Assembly: GCF_025290835.2 (NCBI RefSeq)
Contig: NZ_JAOCQD020000002.1
Span: 124,001-188,000 of the forward strand
Origin: Aquabacterium sp. OR-4
GTDB taxonomy: Bacteria; Pseudomonadota; Gammaproteobacteria; Burkholderiales; Burkholderiaceae_C
Reading direction: 5' to 3'
DNA: 64,000 nt
The position numbers and the translations under genes were made by a program. Shown piece after piece: positions 22,984 through 34,100 of this stretch (its first letter is position 1; each line of letters begins with the position of its first letter). The notes under the pieces are model-generated. The model ran no database searches and had not been told where the DNA came from. It saw only the letters and a list, made by a program, of their open reading frames with translations.

Positions 22984-24129
22984 ATGAACATCAAGCATCT
23001 GATCGCCGCCGCAGCCGCGGCCCTGGTCGCTGGCAGCGCGCTGGCCGACATCACCGTGGGCGTCACCGTCTCGGCCACCGGCCCGGCGGCCAGCCTGGGC
23101 ATCCCCGAGAAGAACACCGTCGCGCTGATGCCCAAGACCATTGGCGGCGAAAAGGTCAACTACATCGTGCTGGACGATGCCAGCGACACCACCGCCGCGG
23201 TGGCCAATACGCGCAAGCTGCTCACCGAGCACAAGGTCGACATCATCCTGGGCTCGACCACCACGCCCAACTCGCTGGCCATGATCGACGCCGTGTCCGA
23301 GGGCAAGACGCCGATGATCTCGATGGCCGCCTCGGCGCGCATCGTCGAGCCCATGGACGACAAGCGCAAGTGGGTGTTCAAGACGCCGCAGAACGACATC
23401 ATGATGTCGCTGGCCATTGCCGAGCACATGGCCAATGCAGGCGTCAAGACCGTGGCCTTCATCGGCTTTGCCGATGCCTACGGCGAAGGCTGGTTCCAGG
23501 AGTTCGGCAAGGCCGCCGGACTGAAGCGCCTGAACGTGGTGGCCAGCGAGCGCTACGCGCGCAACGACACCTCGGTGACCGGCCAGGTGCTCAAGCTGAT
23601 GACGGCCAAGCCCGATGCCATCCTGATCGCCGGCTCGGGCACGCCCGCCGCGCTGCCGCAAAAGACGCTGAAGGAGCGCGGCTACACCGGCAAGATCTAC
23701 CAGACCCACGGCGTGGCCAATGCCGACTTCCTGCGCGTGGGCGGCAAGGACGTGGACGGCACCATCCTGCCCTCGGGCGGCGTGCTGGTGGCCGAACAGC
23801 TGCCCGCCAACCACCCGGTCAAGAAGAGCGCCATGGCCTATGTGGCGGCCTACGAGGCGGCCTACGGCAAGGGCACGGTCAGCACCTTCGGCGCGCACGC
23901 CTGGGACACCGGCCTGCTGATGCAGGCCGCCGTGCCGGTGGCGCTGAAGAAGGCCAAGCCCGGCACGCCCGAGTTCCGCGCCGCGCTGCGCGACGCGCTC
24001 GAGCAGACCAAGGAGCTGGCTGGCGCCCACGGCATCTTCAACATGTCGCCCAAGGATCACCTGGGCCTCGACCAGCGCGCCCGCGTGATGGTGCGCATCG
24101 AGAACGGCACGTGGAAATACGTTCCCTGA
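22984..24129 (+). CDS. LivK-like periplasmic ABC substrate-binding protein
   Basis: Periplasmic protein of 381 residues. The first 22 residues are a Sec signal peptide (LIAAAAAALVAGSALA), followed by DITVGVTVSATGPAASLGIP, the start of the branched-chain amino-acid/amide receptor fold. GAGGAGA lies 6-7 bases before the ATG. It sits inside the phenylacetate operon, between the thiolase and paaZ, so an aromatic acid such as phenylacetate is a plausible ligand; related receptors are known to bind aromatic acids. No permease or ATPase genes accompany it, so it must share a transporter encoded elsewhere. Confidence 0.85.
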   Translation: MNIKHLIAAAAAALVAGSALADITVGVTVSATGPAASLGIPEKNTVALMPKTIGGEKVNYIVLDDASDTTAAVANTRKLLTEHKVDIILGSTTTPNSLAMIDAVSEGKTPMISMAASARIVEPMDDKRKWVFKTPQNDIMMSLAIAEHMANAGVKTVAFIGFADAYGEGWFQEFGKAAGLKRLNVVASERYARNDTSVTGQVLKLMTAKPDAILIAGSGTPAALPQKTLKERGYTGKIYQTHGVANADFLRVGGKDVDGTILPSGGVLVAEQLPANHPVKKSAMAYVAAYEAAYGKGTVSTFGAHAWDTGLLMQAAVPVALKKAKPGTPEFRAALRDALEQTKELAGAHGIFNMSPKDHLGLDQRARVMVRIENGTWKYVP

Positions 24130-24155
24130 GCCATCGCCACTGCTGAGCACCCACG

Positions 24156-26207
24156 ATGTCCACTCCCGTCCTCCAAAGCTTCATCGCCGGCCAATGGATC
24201 GGCCAGCAGGCCGCGCAAACCCTGCGCAGCGCCGTCACCGGCCAGCCGGTGCATGCCACGCACGCCGAGGCCATCGACTTTGGCGCGGCGCTGGCCCATG
24301 CCCGCACGGTGGGCGGCCCGGCGCTGCTGAAGCTCGACTTCCAGCAGCGTGCGCAAGTCCTCAAGGGCCTGGCCAAGCACCTGCTGGAGCACAAGGAGCG
24401 GCTGTACGTCATCTCGGCCCACACCGGCGCCACGCGCGCCGATGGCTGGGTGGACATCGAGGGCGGCTCGGGCACCCTCTTCGCCTATGCCAGCGTGGGC
24501 GGCAACGAGCTGCCCTCGGGCAACCTGGTGCACGAAGGCCCGGCGCAAAGCCTGGGCAAGACCGGGCGGTTTGCCGGCAGCCACATCCTGGTGCCGCGGC
24601 GCGGTGTGGCGGTGCACATCAATGCCTTCAACTTTCCGGTCTGGGGCCTGCTGGAAAAGTTTGCGCCCAGCTTTCTGGCCGGCATGCCGGTGATTGCCAA
24701 GCCGGCCAGCGCCACCAGCTACCTCACCGAAGCCGCGGTGCGGGTGATGCTTGAATCGGGCCTGCTGCCCGAAGGCGCGCTGCAGCTGATCATCGGCGGC
24801 ACCGGCGACCTGCTCGACCGGCTCGATGGCCAGGACGTGGTCACCTTCACCGGCAGCGCCGACACGGCCGCCAAGCTGCGCGTGCACCCCAACATCGTGC
24901 GCCACAGCATCCCCTTCAATGCCGAGGCCGACAGCCTGAACTGCGCCATCCTCGGCCCCGATGTGCAGCCGGGCGACGAAGCCTTCGACCTCTACGTCAA
25001 GGAGCTGGTGCGCGAGATGACGGTCAAGGCCGGCCAGAAGTGCACCGCCATCCGCCGCGCCATCGTGCCGCGCGAGCGGCTGGATGCGGTGGCCCAGGCC
25101 GTCAGCGCGCGGCTGGCCAAGGTGGTGATCGGCGATCCGTCGGCCGAGGGCGTGAAGATGGGCGCCCTGGCCTCGCATGCCCAGGCCGCCGATGTGGCCG
25201 AGCGCGTGGCCCTGCTGCGCCAGGGCGCCGAGGTGGTGTACGACGGCAACCCGACGCTCAAGCCCGTGGGCGAAGGCACGGCCGAGGGCGCGTTTTATGC
25301 GCCGGTGCTGCTGGCCTGCCACCACCCGCTGGCCACCGACGTGGTGCACGATGTCGAGGCCTTCGGCCCGGTGTCCACCCTGATGCCCTATGACGACCTG
25401 GACCAGGCCGTGGCCATTGCCGCGCGCGGCCGAGGCAGCCTGGTGGGCTCGCTGGTCACGCGCAGCCCGGCCGTGGCGGCGCAGCTGGTGCCACAGCTGG
25501 CCGCCTGGCACGGCCGCGTGCTGGTGCTCGATCCTGAAGCCGCCCCCGAATCCACCGGCCACGGCTCGCCGCTGCCGGGCTTGAAGCACGGCGGCCCGGG
25601 CCGCGCCGGGGGCGGTGAAGAGCTGGGCGGCCTGCGCGCCGTCAAGCACTACCTGCAGCGCGCGGCGGTGCAGGGCTCGCCCAGCATGCTCAGCGCCATC
25701 ACCGGCGAGTACCTGCGCGGTGCCGCCCGCATCGAGACCGAGGTGCACCCGTTCCGCCGGCACTTCGAGGATCTGCAGATCGGTGAAAGCCTGCTCACCC
25801 ACCGCCGCACCGTGAGCGAGGCCGACATCGTGGCCTTTGGCGGCCTGTCGGGCGATTTTTTCTACATGCACTTCGACGAGATCGCGGCCAAGGACAGCCC
25901 CTTCGGCAAGCGCATCGCGCATGGCTATTTCGTGTTGTCAGCGGCCGCCGGCCTGTTTGTCAGCCCGGCGCCGGGGCCGGTGCTGGCCAACTACGGGCTC
26001 GACAGCCTGCGCTTCGTCAAGCCGGTGGGCATTGGCGACACCATCCAGGCGCGCCTGACCGCCAAGCGCAAGATCGACCGGCTCAAGGTCGACGCCAAGG
26101 GCCAGGGCCAGGGCGTGGTGGCCTGGGACGTGGAAGTGAGCAACCAACTGGGTGAACTGGTGGCCAGCTACGACATCCTCACCCTGGTGGCCAAACGGCC
26201 GGCGTGA
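24156..26207 (+). CDS. paaZ: Bifunctional oxepin-CoA hydrolase / semialdehyde dehydrogenase PaaZ
   Basis: Fusion enzyme of 683 residues that opens the oxepin-CoA ring and oxidises the resulting aldehyde. Residues 1-520 are an aldehyde dehydrogenase with the Glu in FNAEADSLN (about 257) and nucleophilic Cys296 in KAGQKCTAIR. Residues 545-683 form a MaoC-type hotdog hydratase (FGGLSGDFFYMHFDEIAA, FGKRIAHGYFVLSAAAGLF), which supplies the hydrolase Asp and His. Both active sites look intact and the length is normal. It is the last recognisable gene of the paa operon, 26 bases after the binding protein. Confidence 0.94.
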   Translation: MSTPVLQSFIAGQWIGQQAAQTLRSAVTGQPVHATHAEAIDFGAALAHARTVGGPALLKLDFQQRAQVLKGLAKHLLEHKERLYVISAHTGATRADGWVDIEGGSGTLFAYASVGGNELPSGNLVHEGPAQSLGKTGRFAGSHILVPRRGVAVHINAFNFPVWGLLEKFAPSFLAGMPVIAKPASATSYLTEAAVRVMLESGLLPEGALQLIIGGTGDLLDRLDGQDVVTFTGSADTAAKLRVHPNIVRHSIPFNAEADSLNCAILGPDVQPGDEAFDLYVKELVREMTVKAGQKCTAIRRAIVPRERLDAVAQAVSARLAKVVIGDPSAEGVKMGALASHAQAADVAERVALLRQGAEVVYDGNPTLKPVGEGTAEGAFYAPVLLACHHPLATDVVHDVEAFGPVSTLMPYDDLDQAVAIAARGRGSLVGSLVTRSPAVAAQLVPQLAAWHGRVLVLDPEAAPESTGHGSPLPGLKHGGPGRAGGGEELGGLRAVKHYLQRAAVQGSPSMLSAITGEYLRGAARIETEVHPFRRHFEDLQIGESLLTHRRTVSEADIVAFGGLSGDFFYMHFDEIAAKDSPFGKRIAHGYFVLSAAAGLFVSPAPGPVLANYGLDSLRFVKPVGIGDTIQARLTAKRKIDRLKVDAKGQGQGVVAWDVEVSNQLGELVASYDILTLVAKRPA

Positions 26208-26255
26208 TCCTGGGGATCAAGCGGGCCGCGCGGCGAGGCTGAAAGCACCGACAAT

Positions 26256-26277
26256 GCGCGCTGCTTTTTCAGCGCGC
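26256..26277 (+). terminator. Hairpin between paaZ and proQ
   Basis: Perfect stem GCGCGCTG / CAGCGCGC around the loop CTTTTT. There is no U-run after the stem, so it may be a weak terminator of the paa operon or a 5' leader structure of proQ. Confidence 0.4.
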
Positions 26278-26300
26278 CGCCGACCGAAGCGGCCCCCGAC

Positions 26301-27914
<1,614 letters not shown>

Positions 27915-27921
27915 CCCTCGG

Positions 27922-27948
27922 CGCAGCGTCGGCGGCCGGCGCTGCGCA
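27922..27948 (+). terminator. Hairpin after proQ
   Basis: Stem GCGCAGCG (27922-27929) pairs with CGCTGCGC (27941-27948) around an 11-base GC-rich loop, starting 7 bases after the proQ stop. No T-run follows, but position and stability suit a terminator. Confidence 0.5.
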
Positions 27949-28174
27949 CCCGGCTTGCAGCCCGGGCCGGCCGGGCCCGGCGCGCCGGCGCCGCGATGTT
28001 GGCGCGCGGCGGCCCCTGAGCGGGCACCCTGGCGGGTTGGCGGCCCCAGATCACAGCCGCCACGTAAAGCTCGCGTGAAATGGCTACAGACTTGCCGTCA
28101 GTTGCCGACTTCGGCTGCCGAGCCGCTTTCTAGACTGGCCTGCCCGGCGATTGCCGTCTGCAGTCCAGTCTGTC

Positions 28175-31100
28175 ATGAGCTCCCTCGATGTCTCCGCGCT
28201 GTCGCCCCAGCAGGTTGCCGCCCTCACTGCCACCCAGCTGCAGGCCCTGGATACCGCCAGCATCGCGGCGCTGAACAACGAGCAGCTCGCGGCGCTGTCG
28301 GCCGGGCAGCTGGCCGCGCTCGGTGCCCGCCAGCTGGCGGCCATCTCGGGCGAGCGCTTCGCCGCCCTCGACCCCGCGGCCCTGTCGGCCGGGCTCACGC
28401 CCACGCTGTTTGCCACGCTGGGCACGGCGCAGATTGCCGGCCTGGCCACGGCCCAGGTGTCGGCCTTGTCCAACCGCCAGCTTGCCGCCATGGCCAGCAG
28501 CCAGGTGGCGGTGCTCGACGCCGACCAGCTCGAAGCCCTGCAGAACACCCAGCTCGGCGCCTGGACCGCCAAGCAGACCGCCGGCCTGGGCTCGGCGCAG
28601 CTCGAGGCCCTGGCACCGGCGCAGGTGCAGTCGCTCAGCGCGGCGGCGGTGGGCGGCCTGGGCACGGCCGCGGTGGCGGCCCTGTCGGTGGCGCAGATCG
28701 ACACGCTGGGCAATGCCCAGGTGGCTGCGCTCGGCAGCCAGCAGGCGCGGGTGCTGTCTGAAGAACAGCTGGCATCGCTGTCGGCAGTGCAGGTCGGCGC
28801 CTTGTCGACCGCCGCCGTGCGCGTGCTGCAGACCGAACAGGTGGCCGCCCTGGCCAGCGACAGCCTGAGCGGCCTGAACAGCCGCCAGGCCGCGGCGCTG
28901 GACGCCACCCAGGCGGCCGCGCTCAGCACCGGCCAGCTGCTGGCGCTGAGCAGCAGCGCAGTGGGCGGCCTCAGCGCCACCGCCGTGCGCGCGCTCGACG
29001 GCGAGGCGCTCGAAGCCCTGGCCGCCGACGGCAGCTCGCCGCTCAGCGCACGCCAGGTGTCGCAGCTGGCCACCGCACAGGTGGCGGCGCTGTCCACCGC
29101 GGCGCTCGAGAGCCTCAACACCGCGCAGGTGGCCGCGCTCAGCAGCGCCCAGCTGGCCGCGCTCGACACCGTGCGCACCGATGCCCTGCTCGACCACGCC
29201 GCGGCGGCGCTCAGCACCGCCGCGCTGGCCGGCCTGGCCACCGCCCAGCTGGCCGCGCTGCCGCAAGACACGCTGGCCCAGCTGAGCGTGCGCCAGGTGG
29301 CGGCACTGAGCACCGCGCAGATCAGTGCGCTGTCGCCCGAAGCCGTGGCCCTGCTGGGCACGGCCCAGGTGGCGGCGCTGCAGTCGGCCCAGCTGGCCGC
29401 GTTCAGCGTGGCCCAGGCCGAGGCGCTGGGCCCTCAGGCCGTGGCCGCGCTCAGCACCGCGGCCCTGCGCGCGCTGGGCACGGCCCAGCTGGCCAGCTTC
29501 AGCGTGGACGACATCGGCGCACTCACGGTGCGCGAGGTGGCCGCGCTCAGCAGCGCCCAGGTGGCGGTGCTGTCGGCCGACCAGCTGGGTGCGCTGGGCA
29601 CGGCGGCGGCAGCGGCGCTGTCCACCGCCGCGCTGCGCGCGCTGGCCGCCGAGGCCCTCAACGGCCTGGCCGAAGGTTCGGCCAGCGCGCTCTCGGCGCT
29701 GACCAGCGTGCAGCTCAATGCCTTGACCCCGGCGCAGATGGCCGGCCTGTCGGACGAGGCGCTGCAGCGCCTGAGCTCGCTGCAATGGTCGGTGCTGGGC
29801 AGCACCCAGATCGCGGCGCTGTCGGCCGAGCAGCTGGGCGCCCTCGACACCATGCCCTTTGCGGTGATGGCCACCGCCGCGGTGCGGGCGCTGTCGGCCA
29901 GCCAGCTGCAGGCCCTGGGCGCCGACGACCTGGCCGCGATGGGCACGCGCCAGGTGGCCGCCCTCACCCCCGCACAGCTGGCCGCGCTGCCGCCCGAAGC
30001 CGTGGCCGCCCTCGGCGCCAGCCAGGCCAGCGCCCTGGGCAGTGCCCAGGTGGCCGCGCTGGGCACCGCCCAGCTGGTGGCGCTGCGCACCGAGGCCATT
30101 GCCGCCTTCAGCACCGCCGCCATCAAGGCCCTGGGCACGGCCCAGCTGGCCGCGCTGACCGACGACGAGCTGGCCGCGCTGGGCAGCCGCCAGGCCGCCG
30201 CCCTCACCAGTGCCCAGGTGGCCGCCCTCAGCGCCGAACAGCTGAGCGCCATGCGCGACACCAGCCTGGCCGCCATCGCCACCGGCGCCGTGCGTGCGCT
30301 CAGCGCCGCGCAGCTGCAGACCTTGATCGTGGACGACGGCAGCCCGCTGGGCACGGCCCAGGTGGCGGCGCTGAGCTCCAGCCAGCTGGTGGCACTGAGC
30401 CCCGAGACGCTGGCCGCGCTCAGCAGCAGCCAGCTGGCGGCGCTGGGCGCCACCCAGATCGCCGTGCTCAACACCACCCAGCTGGCCGCGCTGACCCCCG
30501 ATGCCGTGGCCGCCCTGGCCACCGCCGCGGTGCGCGCGCTGTCCAGCGCCCAGCTGGCCGCGCTGAGCCACGACGACCTGGCCGCGCTCGGCCTGCGCCA
30601 GTTCGCCGCGTTGTCGCCGGCCCAGCTGGCCAGCCTGGACACTGCCGCGCTGGCCGCCCTTGGCAGCCAGCAGCTGGCCGCCATGGGCAGCGTGCAGCTG
30701 GCCGCGCTGAGCACCGCGCAGCTGGCGGCCATCACGCCTGAGGCCCTGGCCGCGCTGGGCACCGGCGCGGTGCGCTCGCTCGACACCCGCCAGCTCGCCG
30801 CACTCACTGAAGAACAGCTGCAGTCGTTCACCGCCGGCCAGGTGGCGGCGCTGGCCAGCAGCCAGCTGGCGCGCCTGCCGGCCGAGCTGCTGGGCAGCTT
30901 CACCACCACCCAGTTCCAGGCGCTGGGCTCGGCCCAGGTGGCCGCGCTGCCGCCGGCCGTGCTGGCCGCACTCGGCAGCGACGCGCTGGCCGCGCTCAAC
31001 ACCGCCGCCGTGCGCGCCCTCACCACGGCCCAGGTGGCCGCCCTGTCGGGCGATGTGCTCGACGCCATGGCCAGCGCCCAGCTGCAGGCCCTGGGCTCGG

Positions 31101-34100
31101 CCCAGCTGCGCGCGCTGGGCAGCGACGCGCTGACCGCCCTCGACGCTGAAACGGTGCAGGCCCTGGCCGGCAGCGCGCTGCGCGGCCTCAGCACGGCCCA
31201 GCTGGCCCAGCTGAGCACCGAGCAGGTGCAGGCGCTGGGCAGCGCGCAGATCGCCGCGCTGGGCACCGGCCAGGTGGCCGGCCTGGGCGAGGCCACGCTG
31301 CAGGCGCTGACCAGCGTGCAGGCCGCCGGCCTGAGCTCGGCACAGCTGGCGGCGCTGTCCACCAGCCAGATCCTCGACCTGCAGTCGTCCACGCTGATGG
31401 CGCTGTCGCCCACCGCGCTGTCGGCGCTGAGCACGCGGCAGATGATGGCCATCGTGGCCCACGAGGCCGGCGTGCTGGGCACCGCCCAGGTGGCCGCCCT
31501 GACCTCGGCCCAGGTGGCCGCGATGAGCCAGGACAGCCTGCACAGCCTGGGCTCGGCCAACCTGGCGGCGCTCAGTGCCCGCGGCATGGCCGGGCTCACC
31601 TCCACCCAGCTCAACGGCATGGTCGCCGATGACCTGGGCTGGTTCACCCCGGCCCAGGTGGCCGCGCTGGCCACCGCCCAGATGGCCGGCCTGAGCGCCA
31701 CCACGCTCGATGCGCTGGGCACGGCCCAGCTCAATGCGCTGGGCTCGCAGCACCTGGCCGCGCTGGGCACCGCCCAGCTGGCGGCGCTGGATGTCGAGGC
31801 CGTGGCGGCCCTGGCACCGCAAAGCCTCAACGGCCTGGGCAGCGCGCAGTGGCAGGCGCTGTCGCTGAGCGCCGTGGCCGCGCTGGGCACGGCGCAGATG
31901 GCGGCACTGGGCTCGGCCCAGCTGGCGCGGCTGGGCAGCGCCCAGCTGGATGCGCTGGACGCCCTGCAGGTGGCCGCCATCGCCACCCAGGCCCTGCGCG
32001 GCCTGGGCACCTTGCAGCTGGCGGGCTGGGAGACGGCCGACATCGCCGCGCTCACGGCCGGCCAGGTGGCCGCGCTGGGCAGCAGCCAGCTCGGCGCGCT
32101 GGGCTCGGCCCAGTGGGCCGCGCTGGGCACCACGGCGATTGCCGCGCTGGCCACCGGCGTGCTGGCCCAGCTCACCCCGGCCCAGCTGGGTGCCTGGACC
32201 ACCGCGCAGATCGCCGCGCTGGGCAGCAGCCAGCTGGCCTGCCTGGGCCCGGCGCAGCTGGCGGCCCTGGGCACCGACGACATGGCCGCGCTGTCGGCCG
32301 CCGCCCTGGCGGCGCTGGGCAGCGCGCAATCGGCGGCGCTGTCGGTGGGCCAGATCGGCGCGCTCAGCAGCAGCCAGATCAATGCCGTGCAGGCCAGCGT
32401 GCTGGACGGCTGGAGCCATGCCCAGCTGGCCGCGCTGTCGAGCAGCGGCGCCGCCGGCCTCACCACCACCCAGCTGGCCGGGCTGGACAGCCGCCAGGTG
32501 CAGGCCCTGGGCAGCAGCGCGCTGGCCGCGCTGGGCGCCACCCAGCTGGCCGCTCTGGCCGCCGACGACCTGGCCGCACTGAGCCTGGCCCAGACCCGCA
32601 GCCTGGGCCTGTCGGCCGTGAGCGGCCTGTCCACCAGTGCGCTGCACGGCCTGGCGCCGGCCGAGCTGGCCGAGTTCTCCACCGCGCAGCTGGCCCGGCT
32701 CAGCCGCACCCAGATGGCCAGCCTGGTGGATGGGCAGATCGACGGCCTGAGCGACGAGCAGCGCGGCGCCTTTGCCGCCAGCCAGATCGGCGCGCTGGGC
32801 ACTGAAACCATCGCCGGCCTGGACACTGGCACGCTGCAGGGCCTGACCCGCCTGCAGGCCGCCGGCCTGACGGCCAGCCAGGTGGCCGCGCTGAGCCCAG
32901 CCCAGGTGGCCGCGCTCGGCACCGCGGCGCTGTCGGGCCTGACCACCCAGGCGGTGGCGGCGCTGGGGCACGAGGCGGTGTCGGCGCTGGGCACGGCGCA
33001 GCTGGCGGCCTTGTCGCCGCTGCAGGTGGCGGCGCTGGGCACCACCGCGGTCAGCGTGCTCGAGCCGGCCGACATCGCCGCGCTGAGCTACTACCAGGCC
33101 ATGGGCTTCAGCGCCGCTCAGCTCGACGCGCTGAGCACCCAGGCCATCGCCGCGCTGGGCACCAGCGCCATCCGCGGCCTCGACCCCGAGGCGCTGGCCG
33201 GCTTCGGCCATGAAGACATCCGCGCGCTGTCCAGCGCCCAGGTGGCGGCCCTCACGCCGGCGCAGATGGCCGCGCTGGACCAGGAGGCCGTGCACGGTTT
33301 CAGCGCCGAGCAGGTGGCGGTGCTCAACCGCCTGCAGGTGGCGCAGATGAGCGGCCCGCAGATCGCCGCGCTGGAGCCCGAGGCCTTTGCCGCGCTGGGC
33401 ACGGCGGCGGTGGCCGGGCTGGGCACCGCGGCGCTGTCGGCGCTGAGCTATGGCGAGGTGCTGGCGCTCAGCTCGGCGCAGCTGGGCGCGATGTCGGCCT
33501 CGCAGCTGGTGGCGCTGGGTGCCGATGCCTTCGGCCTGCTCGACAGCCAGCAGCTGCAGGGCCTGTCGACCCGCGCGCTGGGCACCCTCACCGCCTACGA
33601 GATGGTGGTCAGCGGCCTCACGCCGGCGCAGCTGGCGGCGCTGTCCACCACCCAGGTGGCGGCCATCGACGCACCGGTGTTCGCCGCCTTCAGCACCGCC
33701 CAGGTGCGCAGCCTCACCGCCGAGCAGGTGGCGGCCTTGTCGCCGATTCAGGTCAGTGCGCTGAGCACGGCCTCGCTGGCCGCCTTCACCTCGGCGCAGA
33801 TCGCGGCGCTGGACAGCGACGACCTGGCCGCCCTCAGCGACGCGCAGATCGACGCGCTGGTGCTGGCCACGCCCATCGTGCTGGACCTCGACGGCAGCGG
33901 CATCCACACCGTGGACGCCGCCGCCGGCAACGGCTTCGACATCAACGCCACCGGCAGCAGCGCCCAGCACGGCTGGACCGACGCCGGCACCGGCCTGCTG
34001 GCGCTCGACCGCAACGGCGACGGCCTGATCAACGACGGCAGCGAACTGTTCGGCGGCGGCACCCGCCTGGCCAGCGGCCAGCGCGCGGCCAACGGCTACC

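Noticed and set aside
24057..25922. Minus-strand 621-codon frame opposite paaZ
   Set aside because: paaZ on the plus strand has both active sites and normal length; the antisense frame has only low-complexity His/Gly/Arg sequence.
29434..33075. Minus-strand 1,213-codon frame opposite the octapeptide gene
   Set aside because: Ser/Ala/Trp-rich shadow from the 24-base repeat; no start context and no domain.
28190..33865. CRISPR-like array in the 24-base repeat
   Set aside because: The repeats are contiguous, coding and without unique spacers; no cas genes are present.
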